NCBI RefSeq assembly: GCF_004135975.1
Contig: NZ_CP026538.1
Span: forward strand, 3,844,001-3,908,000
DNA length: 64,000 bases
Direction: 5' to 3'
Origin: Solidesulfovibrio carbinolicus
GTDB lineage: Bacteria; Desulfobacterota; Desulfovibrionia; Desulfovibrionales; Desulfovibrionaceae
The translations under genes and the position numbers were made by a program. Below, one piece after another: positions 51,433-59,929 of the stretch. Each line of letters starts with the position of its first letter. The stretch's first letter is position 1. The notes below the pieces were generated by a model. That model was given only the letters and a program-made list of their open reading frames with translations, made no database searches and was not told the DNA's origin.

Positions 51433-51687
51433 ATGAACGCCAAGGCCCGTAAAACCCTGACCGCCATCTTTTCCGATCCGGTCAGATCGGATTTTGGCTG
51501 GGACGAGATTGAAGCGCTGTTTCGGGCTCTTGGGGCGGATATCCGCCAGGGACGAGGTTCGCGTATTCGCGTTGCCCTCGCCGGACAGACAGCCGTATTC
51601 CATCGTCCCCACCCACGCCCCACGTTGCTCAAAGCCGCCGTCAAAGACCTGCGCGCCTTTCTAACAAGCGCCGGAGTAATCCCATGA
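51433..51687 (+). CDS. hicA: HicA-type mRNA interferase toxin
   Basis: 84 aa with the HicA double-stranded-RNA-binding-like fold: DEIEALFRALGADIRQGRGSRIRV, then AVFHRPHPRPTLLKAAVKDLRAFLTSAG. In this subfamily the Gly-Ser-His of classic HicA is replaced by Gly-Ser-Arg and the FHRPHP motif is conserved. The toxin cleaves mRNA and is neutralised by HicB, whose gene overlaps its last four bases. Confidence 0.92.
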   Translation: MNAKARKTLTAIFSDPVRSDFGWDEIEALFRALGADIRQGRGSRIRVALAGQTAVFHRPHPRPTLLKAAVKDLRAFLTSAGVIP

Positions 51688-52025
51688 ACATCATGAAATA
51701 CAAGGACTTCATTGGCGAATTCGAATACGACGCCGAAGCCAAATTCTTCCACGGCCGCGTGGTCAATATCCGCGACACCGTGACCTTCGAAGGAGCCTCG
51801 GCCAGCGAACTCGAACAGGCGCTGGCTGATTCCGTGGAAGATTATCTGGAATTTTGCCGCGACCTCGGCCGCGAGCCAGACAAGCCGTTTTCCGGCAAAT
51901 TCAATATCCGCCTGACGCCCCAGTCCCACCGACTGGTGGCGACCGCCGCCAAGGCCTGCGGCAAAAGCCTCAACGCCTTCGCCGCCGAAGCCCTGGAACG
52001 CCAGGCCCGGGCCGTGCTCGGCTAG
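51684..52025 (+). CDS. hicB: HicB-type antitoxin
   Basis: 113 aa. The N-terminal partial RNase H-like fold (YKDFIGEFEYDAEAKFFHGRVVNIRDTVTFEGASASELEQAL) binds HicA; the C-terminal RLTPQSHRLVATAAKACGKSLNAFAAEALE is a ribbon-helix-helix DNA-binding domain for autorepression. It overlaps hicA by four bases. The toxin-first order is normal for hicAB. Confidence 0.93.
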   Translation: MNIMKYKDFIGEFEYDAEAKFFHGRVVNIRDTVTFEGASASELEQALADSVEDYLEFCRDLGREPDKPFSGKFNIRLTPQSHRLVATAAKACGKSLNAFAAEALERQARAVLG

Positions 52026-52212
52026 GCCGCGTCAGCTGCGGCCGGCCGCCAAAATCCACACCCCCCCGCCCGGCGCTTGCCCCTGGCGCAATCCAGTCAA
52101 GTCTCGCCCCCCCCCACGCCAAAAAAGCCGCGACCGGCTCCGCGCCTGCCCCGTTTCCAGGGAGCGCGGAACCGCTCGCGGCTCCAAAATTCACCCCACC
52201 CTTTGCCGGGGT

Positions 52213-52255
52213 CCGGGGGGCTCATCCCCCCGGCGGGGTTCGGGGCAGCGCCCCG
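52213..52255 (+). terminator. Two tandem GC-rich hairpins after hicB
   Basis: CCGGGGGG-CTCAT-CCCCCCGG (52213-52233) is followed by CGGGGC-AGC-GCCCCG (52241-52255). They lie in the 257-base gap between hicB and the convergent 52283 gene and belong to the same hairpin family as 5842 and 18169. Probably a bidirectional transcription end; no long U-tract is present. Confidence 0.45.
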
Positions 52256-52282
52256 ATTCTCCTCGTCGTTTTCCCTCTCCCC

Positions 52283-52696
52283 TTATGGCGACGACGACGT
52301 GCCGCGATAGGTCGGGGACTTCTCGATGAGATCAGCCAGCAGCAGCACCATGGACAGGTCGCGCTTGTTGTCCGCCGTCACGGCCGAGAGCACGTAATCC
52401 TTGAGCGACGCGCCCGTGGCCGGCAAATCCTCGCCGCCTCCCTGCCGGGACGTGTGCACGGATTCCATGAACGACAACAGCAGATACGGCCAGACGTCGT
52501 CATAGTAGAGATGGTAGTCGAGTATCTCCTTGATCTTCATGATCGCGTAAACAATGTTGTCCGTCTCGCGGTAGTCCCGTGTCCAGAGGTCCCGGTCGCT
52601 GATGTGCGGTCGCTTGGGAGACAACGCGGTGTCGAGCGTTTCCCGATGCGGCCGGACTACTTGGCGACGGGGTTCGAATTGCAGTATTCGAGCCAT
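52283..52696 (-). CDS. Hypothetical protein, 137 aa
   Basis: Start ATG 52696 follows a strong GGGAGGGAGG region. The sequence is mostly helical (TDNIVYAIMKIKEILDYHLY, then SLKDYVLSAVTADNKRDLSMVLLLADLIEK), with no signal peptide, membrane segment or known motif. I do not recognise the family. It is divergent from the double-cubane reductase gene and convergent with hicB, so it is probably transcribed alone. Confidence 0.65.
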   Translation of the reverse strand: MARILQFEPRRQVVRPHRETLDTALSPKRPHISDRDLWTRDYRETDNIVYAIMKIKEILDYHLYYDDVWPYLLLSFMESVHTSRQGGGEDLPATGASLKDYVLSAVTADNKRDLSMVLLLADLIEKSPTYRGTSSSP

Positions 52697-52906
52697 ACGC
52701 CTCCCTCCCTGGGGCGATGTCGTCCGGCGTTCCTGCCGGACCCTCGCGTGGTAACCTCCTTTTCGGCCGGTCTCGGAATTCCTTTAGCGTCTCCACGGAT
52801 AGTTTGTTCCAATCGCATCCTCGCAAACTTATTAAAAGAAACAATTTCACCGCCAGCCTTTCCCCGGGTAAGGGATACGCTTCAACCCCTTATTCTGGAG
52901 GATGCC

Positions 52907-54184
52907 ATGAGCGACGCGGCCCATAAGGCCATGTGGGAAAAACTCGACCTCGACATCGAGGCCCACGACGGATTGCTGGCGGTTTTGGGCAAATTCTACG
53001 GCGACATCTATTTGTCCCAGGAAGGACGCCTCAAAGGCGCTGAATACCTCGACTTCGTCCTGTCCGAAGTCCATGGGCTGCGCATCAAGGAGATCCAGGA
53101 CGCCAAGGCCGCCGGCAAGAAGATCGTCGGTACGTTTTGCGTGTTCGTGCCCGAGGAGCTGACCCTGGCCGCCGGCGCGGTCCAGGTCGGGCTGTGCGCC
53201 GGGGCCAAGGCCGGCACGGAGCTGGCCGAAACGTTGGTCCCGCGCGGAACCTGCGACCTCATCAAATCCTTTGTCGGCTTCAAGCTGGCCCGGCTGTGCC
53301 CCTACACCGAATCCTGCGACCTCATCGTGGGCGAGACCACCTGCGACGGCAAGAAAAAGGCCTATGAGGCCTTTTCCCAGCTCGCCAACATGCACATCAT
53401 GGAAGTGCCGCAGTGCAAGGCCCCGTGCGACATGACGCTTTTTCGCTCGGAGCTCGTGCGCTACAAGGAAGCGCTGGAAAAGCTCACCGGCAACGCCATC
53501 ACCGCTGCCGCCCTGGCCGAGGCCACCAAGGTCGTCAACGCCAAGCGCCGGGCCTTGCAGCGCCTCTCCGCCCTGCGCGCCGCCGATCCGGCCCCCATTT
53601 CCGGCCGCGACGCCCTGCTGATCAACCAGATAAGCTTCTACGACGATCCGGTGCGGTTCACGGCCAAGATCAACGAACTGTGCGACGAGATCGAGGCCCG
53701 GGTCGCCGCCGGCCAGGGCGTGGCCCCCAAAAAGACGCCGCGCCTGCTGCTGGCCGGCTGTCCCATGGCCGTGCCCAACTGGAAGCTGCCCTATCTCATC
53801 GAAAGCTCGGGCGCGGTCATCGTGGGCGAGGAATCCTGCATCGGCGAGCGCAACACCCGCGACCTCACCGACGAGACCCCGGCCGACCTGGACGGCATGC
53901 TCGACGCCCTGGCCGCGCGCTACATGCAAATTGACTGCGCCTGCTTTACCCCCAACGACGAGCGCCTGGACAACATCGCCGCCCTGGCCAAGCGCCTTGG
54001 AGCCGACGGCGTCGTCCACTACGGTCTGCTCTTCTGCCAGCCCTACGCCCACGAGGCCATGAAGGTGGGCAAGGCCATGGCGGCCGCCGGCATCCCCTAT
54101 CTGGCCATCGAGACGGACTACGGCATGGAAGACGCCGGCCAGCTCAAGACCCGGGTCGAGGCTTTCGTGGAGACCCTGGCGTGA
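52907..54184 (+). CDS. Double-cubane-cluster reductase (2-hydroxyacyl-CoA dehydratase HgdB/YjiM family)
   Basis: 425 aa from ATG 52907 (GGAGG four bases upstream). Cysteine blocks GTFCVFVPEE, GLCAGAKAG, PRGTCDLIKSFVG, RLCPYTESCDLIVGETTCDGK and QCKAPCDM in the first half, with CPMAVPNWK and GEESCIGERN in the second, fit the HgdB/YjiM family whose members hold an [8Fe9S] double-cubane cluster and receive electrons from an ATP-driven activator. These enzymes perform low-potential two-electron reductions; the natural substrate is mostly unknown. The activator gene overlaps the stop by four bases. Confidence 0.85.
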   Translation: MSDAAHKAMWEKLDLDIEAHDGLLAVLGKFYGDIYLSQEGRLKGAEYLDFVLSEVHGLRIKEIQDAKAAGKKIVGTFCVFVPEELTLAAGAVQVGLCAGAKAGTELAETLVPRGTCDLIKSFVGFKLARLCPYTESCDLIVGETTCDGKKKAYEAFSQLANMHIMEVPQCKAPCDMTLFRSELVRYKEALEKLTGNAITAAALAEATKVVNAKRRALQRLSALRAADPAPISGRDALLINQISFYDDPVRFTAKINELCDEIEARVAAGQGVAPKKTPRLLLAGCPMAVPNWKLPYLIESSGAVIVGEESCIGERNTRDLTDETPADLDGMLDALAARYMQIDCACFTPNDERLDNIAALAKRLGADGVVHYGLLFCQPYAHEAMKVGKAMAAAGIPYLAIETDYGMEDAGQLKTRVEAFVETLA

Positions 54185-54939
54185 GCGAGGTCGCGGGCCT
54201 GGATGTCGGCTCGCGGGCCATCAAGCTGGTGGTGCGGCGGGAAGGGGAGACCGTCCTCTCCCGCCGCCTGCCCACCACCTTTGACCCGGCCGGCCAGCTG
54301 CAGGAACTCTTTGCGCACGGTGTGCCCAAGCGTCTGGCCGTCACCGGCTACGGCCGGGAGCTGGCCCGGGAACTCTACCCCCAGGCCCGCGCCGTCACCG
54401 AGATCAAGGCCCACGCCCTGGGGGCCGCAAGCCTTTTTCCCCAGGCCGCGACACTGCTCGACATCGGCGGCCAGGACACCAAGGCCATCGCGCTTCTGCC
54501 CGGCGGCCGGGTCGGCCGCTTCGAGATGAACGACCGCTGCGCCGCCGGCACGGGCAAGTTCCTGGAATACGTGGCCACGGCCTTCGGCCTGTCGGTTGCC
54601 GCCTTTGCCGCCCTGGCCCTTACCGGCGACGATCCGCCGCTGATCAGTTCCATGTGCACGGTCTTTGCCGAGACCGAGGCCACCACCCTCATGGCCCGGG
54701 GCGTGTCCCAGGCCAACATCGCCCTTGGGCTGCACAAGGCCGTGGCCGGCCGCACCCTGGCCATGCTCGGCCGGGTGGGACTGACCCCGCCCGTGGTCTT
54801 TGTCGGCGGCGTGGCCCATAATCCCTGCCTCGTGCGATTGGTGGCCGAGGCCGTGGGCGGCCAAGTGCTGGTGCCCGAAAGCCCGGACATGACCGGCGCT
54901 TTGGGCGCGGCCCTGTGGCTGGCTGCCGAAACGGCCTGA
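54181..54939 (+). CDS. Acyl-CoA dehydratase activase-type ATPase (BadF/HgdC/YjiL family)
   Basis: 252 aa, GTG start overlapping the reductase gene by four bases. It has the ASKHA fold: phosphate-1 AGLDVGSRAIKLV, phosphate-2 LLDIGGQDTKAI and adenosine motif VFVGGVAHNPCLV. The two Cys that bridge the [4Fe4S] cluster of the homodimer are visible in MNDRCAAGTGKF and SSMCTVFAETE. It passes single electrons to the reductase with ATP hydrolysis. The pair is a compact two-gene operon. Confidence 0.92.
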   Translation: MSEVAGLDVGSRAIKLVVRREGETVLSRRLPTTFDPAGQLQELFAHGVPKRLAVTGYGRELARELYPQARAVTEIKAHALGAASLFPQAATLLDIGGQDTKAIALLPGGRVGRFEMNDRCAAGTGKFLEYVATAFGLSVAAFAALALTGDDPPLISSMCTVFAETEATTLMARGVSQANIALGLHKAVAGRTLAMLGRVGLTPPVVFVGGVAHNPCLVRLVAEAVGGQVLVPESPDMTGALGAALWLAAETA

Positions 54940-55258
54940 CAGGCTGGATTTTCGCCCGCATCGTCCTTCCCCGCGCCCTTGCCCAGCGCCCCGGAAAAGC
55001 GCATAGCTCGCGTTGTCAACGACAAACGGTGATCACGTTATCCTGCATCGCGCCCTATTCCTGGCGGCCGCTGCTGGCGTCACTGACGCCGGTCGGGTCA
55101 GATAGTTTCCATGAACAATAATTTATAATTTGTAACTTGTTTTCCGGCCAGCCTCGGCGTAGCCGTTTTCACGTGAACTTCCGGCACGCCACCGGAAGCC
55201 TGGGGCGCGACGATGGCTGTTTGCTCGAACCCCTTTGTTTGATTGGAGGAAGGAACAC
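54940..55258. other. Intergenic region upstream of the porin gene
   Basis: No gene is seen. It holds small inverted repeats (TTGTC/GACAA at about 55015-55027, GCGTCA-CTGACGC at about 55077) and an AT-rich patch with a perfect TATAAT at 55124-55129. This must contain the porin promoter and a long 5' leader. Confidence 0.55.
55124..55129 (+). promoter_or_regulatory. TATAAT box in the porin leader region
   Basis: A perfect -10 hexamer in an AT-rich patch, 130 bases before the porin start codon. No good -35 box is present at the standard distance, so the call is tentative. Confidence 0.3.
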
Positions 55259-56728
55259 ATGAAGACGATGAAAAGCCTGGCCCTGGCCGCCGCCCTGCTC
55301 ATGGGCGCGACGACCCTGGCCCATGCCGCCACGGAAGTGAAGATGACCGGCGACGCCCGCGTCTACGGCAACTTCTTCGAGGGCCGCAACTTCACCGGCT
55401 GGAACAAGACCGGCACCAAGACCGAGGACAACTTCGAAATCTGGGAGCGCTTCCGCCTGCGCTCGGACTTCATCGCCAATGAGGGCGTGAAGTTCCGCCT
55501 GGGCATCAAGGTGGAAGACACCTGGGGCCACGGCACCTTTACCGCCGCCAACCCCGAAACCGCCGTTCAGGTCGATCTGGCCTACCTGCAGTTCAAGTAC
55601 CCGGGCACCGACATCGAAATCACCGCCGGTCTCCAGGACGTGAATCTGCCGCAGTCCAGCATGTTCTACATGAGCCCGGTGTGGTCCGACAAAATGGCCG
55701 CCCTGACCATCAAGGCGCCGCTTATTGAAAACACCCTGTCGGTGCTGACCGGTTTCGGCCGCCTCATCGACACCAACCGCACCTACGACACCACCACCAC
55801 CCAGGTGGCCGACGAGCTCGACGCCTACTTCCTGGCCCTGCCCGTCACCATCGAAGGCTTCAAGGCCACGCCTTGGGGCATGGTCTCGGTGGCCGGCCGC
55901 AACACCGACTACACCTACAAGGACACCACCGACGTGGCCGAGTGGGGCAACAACTTCAACAACACCCTGATGTCGGCCGCCAGCGCCGCCAACCGGACCA
56001 GCGCCACGGGCCTTGGCCGTTGGAAGAACGACCAGAACCCCTACTACTGGGTCGGCGGCGCGTTTGAAGTGACCGCCCTTGATCCGGTCAAGTTCTACGC
56101 CGACGTGATCTACGGGGCCGGCGCCGCCGGCGACACCAAGGCCGCCAAGCGCGAAGGCTGGATGGTTGACGCCGGCGCGGAATACACCGGCTTCGACATG
56201 GTCACGCCCCAGGTGTTCGCCTTCTGGTCCACGGGCGAAGACAAGTCCACGAGCAACGGTTCCGAGCGCATGCCCTACATGCGGTCCTACTGGGGTCCGG
56301 GCAACAGCTTCCTGTTCGACAACAGCCAGGAGCTGGGCAAGGGTTCCAACATGTACGTGTCGCCGGTTGGCAACTACGGCATCGGCGCGTCGCTCAACAA
56401 GATGACCTTCATCGAGAACCTGACCCACCGCCTGACCTTCGTCTACCTGCGCGGCAACAACTCGGCCCGGGCCATCCGTTACGCCCGGACCTACCTCAGC
56501 AACAGCTACTTCTCCATGGGCCACGACCTGACCACCAACGAGTACCTCATGGGCCTGAACTTCGACACGAAGTACATGATCTATGAAAACCTCGCCGCGG
56601 TCCTGGAAACCGGCTGGGCCCACGGCCAGTTCCAGGAAAGCGTCTGGGGTCATCGCATGGTGAGCCAGGCCGACAGCCTCGGCAACAATGCCTGGAAAGT
56701 GGCCTTCGGCCTGACCTACAAGTTCTAG
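55259..56728 (+). CDS. Outer-membrane porin (Desulfovibrio homotrimeric type)
   Basis: 489 aa from ATG 55259 after GGAGG. The signal peptide MKTMKSLALAAALLMGATTLAHA is followed by a beta-barrel-like sequence (alternating residues, many Tyr, Trp and Asn, e.g. RVYGNFFEGRNFTGWNK, LRSDFIANEGVKFRLG) that ends in a C-terminal aromatic, TYKF, as outer-membrane barrels do. Regular codon use and a strong terminator suggest high expression. It is likely the main general diffusion channel. Confidence 0.88.
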   Translation: MKTMKSLALAAALLMGATTLAHAATEVKMTGDARVYGNFFEGRNFTGWNKTGTKTEDNFEIWERFRLRSDFIANEGVKFRLGIKVEDTWGHGTFTAANPETAVQVDLAYLQFKYPGTDIEITAGLQDVNLPQSSMFYMSPVWSDKMAALTIKAPLIENTLSVLTGFGRLIDTNRTYDTTTTQVADELDAYFLALPVTIEGFKATPWGMVSVAGRNTDYTYKDTTDVAEWGNNFNNTLMSAASAANRTSATGLGRWKNDQNPYYWVGGAFEVTALDPVKFYADVIYGAGAAGDTKAAKREGWMVDAGAEYTGFDMVTPQVFAFWSTGEDKSTSNGSERMPYMRSYWGPGNSFLFDNSQELGKGSNMYVSPVGNYGIGASLNKMTFIENLTHRLTFVYLRGNNSARAIRYARTYLSNSYFSMGHDLTTNEYLMGLNFDTKYMIYENLAAVLETGWAHGQFQESVWGHRMVSQADSLGNNAWKVAFGLTYKF

Positions 56729-56751
56729 CGGACGATAAGCCATCGGCGCGC

Positions 56752-56783
56752 AAGGGGGGAGTCTTCGGGCTCCCCCCTTTTGC
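56752..56783 (+). terminator. Intrinsic terminator of the porin gene
   Basis: Stem AAGGGGGGAG / CTCCCCCCTT with an 8-nt loop followed by TTTT, 24 bases after the stop codon. Confidence 0.88.
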
Positions 56784-56877
56784 TTGGCAGGCTCCCAGGG
56801 CCGCGCGCGGCAACTAAAAAGGCGGCCCGGCCCAAGCCGAACCGCCCTTGGCGGGCCGAGGCCTCACGGCCGGGCAG

Positions 56878-57225
56878 CTATTCGAACTCGATTTCCAGGT
56901 TGTCCTCGCAGAAATCGAACTTGGTGGCCTTGGCCTCGGAACCGTCGGCGTACACCACCTTGATCCACTGTTCGCAATCCTGATTGTTGGTGTGCTTGGC
57001 CCAGACCAGCTTGGCGGTGCGCCCGGGTTCGATCATCGTGCCGATGTCGAACGATCCCCAACTGCCGCCGGCTTCACGCACGAGCACCTTGGTGATGCCG
57101 ACATCGGACTTGTTGTGGACCTTAAACGAGTAGTCGCCTGCCACGGCGCTGCCGGCTTGGGAGAAGACGGCCAAAGCCGCGACGCCGAGCACAACGAACA
57201 ATGCCTGTTTCCACCATGCAACCAT
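56878..57225 (-). CDS. Small secreted protein of unknown function
   Basis: 115 aa from ATG 57225 (GGAG five bases upstream). A signal peptide (ALFVVLGVAALAVFSQAGSAVA) precedes a mature domain of about 85 residues that looks like a beta-sandwich (YSFKVHNKSDVGITKVLV, GRTAKLVWAKHTNNQDCEQWIKVVYADGSEA) with two cysteines that could form a disulfide (NQDCEQ and FDFCEDN). I know of similar small periplasmic proteins in this group but no function. It is convergent with the porin gene. Confidence 0.72.
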   Translation of the reverse strand: MVAWWKQALFVVLGVAALAVFSQAGSAVAGDYSFKVHNKSDVGITKVLVREAGGSWGSFDIGTMIEPGRTAKLVWAKHTNNQDCEQWIKVVYADGSEAKATKFDFCEDNLEIEFE

Positions 57226-57772
57226 GCCGACTCCTTTTCCTGGTGCTTTGCCAAGACTTTTCGCAGCAGACGAAACGCCCAAAACCACACTACATCGATA
57301 GTGAATATTGGCATTCCCCGGCTCACGTCAAGACGTGATGGCAAAGCATCATCGCGCCTTTTCCTGACAATCATGAAATGTTGCATCATAAAAACAATGG
57401 CCATTTAACCACAATTATCAAGACAACTACACAAGTGCCTGTAAGCCGTTGCGCCTCATCGCGACCTCTCGCACTCCTTCGCACGACAGTGCGGCCCCTT
57501 TACGCCCCAGCCAGGCCGCTTGCGACCCCTTCGCCCTCGCCGGCGTCGCCAGTTGGGGCAGAGGCCGCGCCGTCGGTGCCATGGCCGGCTCTCCGATCTT
57601 GATGCGCCACGTACATCGCCGGTTGCGCGCCTTGCGCCACTTGCCGCCATTTGACGGCACTTCGGCCGCTGGCGGCCACTTGCGGTTGACGCCGCGCCGT
57701 CGGCGTCGCACACTGCCCCGGCGGCAGCCGCCTGACAGCCGCCGCCGCAACATCAGCGTAAAGGAGGCCGTC
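57226..57772. other. Intergenic region between the secreted protein and ridA
   Basis: No credible gene is seen. The left part (57290-57430) is AT-rich and probably contains the promoter for the minus-strand secreted protein gene. The right part (about 57440-57750) is very GC-rich with many short repeats of GCGCC, CACTTG and GGCGGC and small inverted repeats. An open frame continues in frame into ridA, but its sequence is low-complexity Arg/Pro and is rejected as coding. Confidence 0.55.
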
Positions 57773-58153
57773 ATGGCCAAACAGATCGTCGTCGCCGAGG
57801 GCTCCTCGCCCCCCATCGGCCCCTATTCCCTGGGCGTGTGGGCCGGGGATCTCCTTTTTGTGTCCGGCCAGACCCCCATTGACCCGGCAACCGGCGTCGT
57901 GGCCTCGGACAACGTTGTCGAGCAGGCCCACCAGACCATCAAAAACGTGCGCGCCATTCTCGAAGCCGCCGGGCTGACCCTGGACAACGTGGTCAAGGCC
58001 ACGGTCTTTATCAAAAACATGAACGACTTTGCCGCCATAAACGACGTCTACGCCAGCTATTTCCAAAAGCCCTACCCGGCCCGTTCCTGCGTGGAAGTGG
58101 CCCGGCTGCCCCGGGACGTGCTGGTGGAGATCGAAGTGGTGGCCTCGCGCTGA
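57773..58153 (+). CDS. ridA: RidA-family reactive enamine/imine deaminase
   Basis: 126 aa from ATG 57773 with AAGGAGG five bases upstream. The signatures are PPIGPYSLGVWAGDLLFVSGQ and the terminal PARSCVEVARLPRDVLVEIEVVA, with the substrate-binding Arg in ARSCVEVA. It hydrolyses reactive 2-aminoacrylate-type enamines made by PLP enzymes. It is 64 bases upstream of the TunR-like gene. Confidence 0.95.
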   Translation: MAKQIVVAEGSSPPIGPYSLGVWAGDLLFVSGQTPIDPATGVVASDNVVEQAHQTIKNVRAILEAAGLTLDNVVKATVFIKNMNDFAAINDVYASYFQKPYPARSCVEVARLPRDVLVEIEVVASR

Positions 58154-58217
58154 CCCTTGACTTTGCGGGCCTGCCCGTGGATTTTTTACTATTTCCGTGC
58201 ATTCGCGGGGAGGTTTG

Positions 58218-59291
58218 ATGAACGAGCCTAAAAACGCCGAAACCGGCGGCAAGCGGTTCCGGGCGGCCCGCATTTTTTCGGTGCCTGACGACGTCAAATT
58301 CTTAGACACCCTGGAGCTGACGCGGCTGTCGGAAGCCTTCTCGGCCTGGACCGCCCGGGCCGGACGGCCCGACGTGGCCGTGTCGCGCAACCGGGTGCGC
58401 CTGATTTTTCTCATGCTGCGCCACACCGGCGCGCGCCTGGGCGAGGTGCTGGCCATAAACGACCGCGCCGACGTCAACCTGGAGAGCCTGTCGGTGATGC
58501 TGGGCGGCGGCGAGGATGGACCGGGCCGCGAGGTCCAGATTCCGGCCGAACTGGGCGAGGCCCTGGCCGCCGTTTTTGACCACCCGGCCTACGCCGGGCT
58601 TCGCGGCGCCCTGTTTCGCCTGGACCAGGGCCATGTGCGCCGCAAGTTCTACGAGCGGGCCGAGGAATGCGGTTTCACCAAGGAGCTCGTCAACCCGAGC
58701 ACCATCCGCCGGTCCCGGGCCGTGGAGCTCTTGCGCGACGACGTGCCCCTGCCCGTGGTCCAGCGCATCCTGGGCCATTCCACGGCCGACCTCACGGCCG
58801 CCTTTCTCCATCTGCCCGAAGACCAGCGGCGCAAGGTCGAACGCCAAGTGCTCACCCGGGAAACCCGGCGCACCAGCGCCCGAAACGCCTTTTTCGGCCG
58901 GGTGGCCCGCATCCAGCGCGGCGACATCCAGTCCATTGTTACTGTGGAGAGCCTGGGCGGCCATGCCGTCAACGCCATCATCACCAACGAAAGCCTCAAA
59001 AACCTCGGCATCACCGAAGGCAGCTTCGTCACGGCCGAGATCAAGGCTCCGTGGGTGGTGCTGGAAGCCTGCACGGACATGCCCCGGTCCACGGCCGGCA
59101 ACCGGTTCCAGGGCGAGGTGGAGCTTTTACGCCTGGGCGAGCTGACCAGCGAGGCCATCGTGGCCCTGTCCGACGGCACGCGCCTGTGCGCCGTGGTCAC
59201 CACCCAAAGCGCCCGGGATCTGGAACTGCACGAAGGGCAAAAAGTCTGGGCTCTTTTTACCGCTTTTGCCGTGGTGCTCCACATGGAGTAA
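58218..59291 (+). CDS. tunR: TunR-like oxyanion-responsive regulator: inactive tyrosine-recombinase fold plus two Mop/TOBE domains
   Basis: 357 aa from ATG 58218 (GGGGAGG four bases upstream). Residues about 30-215 have the XerC/D-type fold: RLIFLMLRHTGARLGEVLAI with the first catalytic Arg, and VVQRILGHSTADLTAAFLHL. Here Phe196 stands at the position of the catalytic Tyr (nine residues after the LGH His), and the HxxR His is Ser in NPSTIRRSRA. Two Mop-type domains follow (about 225-285 and 295-357; NAFFGRVARIQRG, NRFQGEVELLRLG), which bind molybdate or tungstate. This is the layout of TunR, the tungstate regulator described from sulfate reducers. Confidence 0.87.
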   Translation: MNEPKNAETGGKRFRAARIFSVPDDVKFLDTLELTRLSEAFSAWTARAGRPDVAVSRNRVRLIFLMLRHTGARLGEVLAINDRADVNLESLSVMLGGGEDGPGREVQIPAELGEALAAVFDHPAYAGLRGALFRLDQGHVRRKFYERAEECGFTKELVNPSTIRRSRAVELLRDDVPLPVVQRILGHSTADLTAAFLHLPEDQRRKVERQVLTRETRRTSARNAFFGRVARIQRGDIQSIVTVESLGGHAVNAIITNESLKNLGITEGSFVTAEIKAPWVVLEACTDMPRSTAGNRFQGEVELLRLGELTSEAIVALSDGTRLCAVVTTQSARDLELHEGQKVWALFTAFAVVLHME

Positions 59292-59297
59292 GATTTC

Positions 59298-59327
59298 GTG
59301 AAAACACGGCGGCAGCGCTGTTTTCAC
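59298..59327 (+). terminator. Hairpin after the tunR gene
   Basis: GTGAAAACA (59298-59306) / TGTTTTCAC (59319-59327), 12-nt GC-rich loop, 7 bases after the stop. The stem ends in a T-run on its 3' side. Confidence 0.6.
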
Positions 59328-59428
59328 ACGACACCGCCACGGCGGCGGGATATGCTCCGCATGGGTTTGCCCAAAAGCGCATGGGCGAAGCAGGCCCCGG
59401 CCAAGGGCCGCGCCCGGGAGGAAAGGCC

Positions 59429-59848
59429 ATGAAAACGAGCATCGTGTGCCTGGACGGCTCCCAGCCGTCGTTTCGCGCCCTGGATCGGGCCCTGGACCGG
59501 GTCGGCTGCGTACCCATGGACATCCTGGCCGTGTGCGTGGTGGAGGCCCTGTCCTTTTTCGACTGCGACGACACGGACTGCGAAACCGCGTTTGCCGCCC
59601 ATCTGCGCGAACCCAAGGCCATCCTGGCCGAGGCCGAGGAAATCGCCCGCTCGCGCGGGGTGACCATCCGCACCCGCTGGGCGCCGGGCCGGCCGGCCGA
59701 AACCGTGGCCCGCATCGCCCGCGAGGAAGGGGCCGACGCCATCTACCTCGGCTCCCGAGGCAAGGATGACGTGGAAAACCTGCTCCTGGGCAGCGTGTCC
59801 ATGCGCCTGGTCCAGATCGCCCCGTGCACGGTGGTGGTGGTGCGCTAA
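59429..59848 (+). CDS. Universal stress protein (UspA family)
   Basis: 139 aa from ATG 59429 after GGGAGGAAAGG. The fold begins KTSIVCLDGSQPSFRAL and contains the ATP-binding motif LGSRGKDDVENLLLGSVS (G-x2-G-x9-G-S) near the C-terminus, ending PCTVVVVR. The central Asp and Cys run (FFDCDDTDCETAF) is unusual. It is a small cytoplasmic stress or energy-state protein. It is convergent with the autotransporter gene across a shared terminator. Confidence 0.92.
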   Translation: MKTSIVCLDGSQPSFRALDRALDRVGCVPMDILAVCVVEALSFFDCDDTDCETAFAAHLREPKAILAEAEEIARSRGVTIRTRWAPGRPAETVARIAREEGADAIYLGSRGKDDVENLLLGSVSMRLVQIAPCTVVVVR

Positions 59849-59857
59849 GGTCGCGCA

Positions 59858-59879
59858 CGAAAAGCCCACGGGCTTTTCG
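59858..59879. terminator. Bidirectional hairpin between the usp and autotransporter genes
   Basis: Perfect 10-bp stem CGAAAAGCCC / GGGCTTTTCG with a 2-base centre, 9 bases after the usp stop and about 50 bases after the autotransporter stop on the other strand. T-runs within the arms suit both directions. Confidence 0.65.
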
Positions 59880-59929
59880 CGGGCAACAGCCGCAATTCCG
59901 TATTTTCCGAGACGCGCCAGGCCCGGCGA

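Noticed and set aside
57449-57772. N-terminal extension of RidA by 108 codons
   Set aside because: RidA proteins are about 126 aa, a perfect AAGGAGG lies five bases before ATG 57773, and the extension is low-complexity Arg/Pro.
58218-59291. Active site-specific integrase marking a prophage or genomic island
   Set aside because: The catalytic Tyr and the HxxR His are missing and Mop domains are attached; no tRNA, attachment site or phage gene is nearby.
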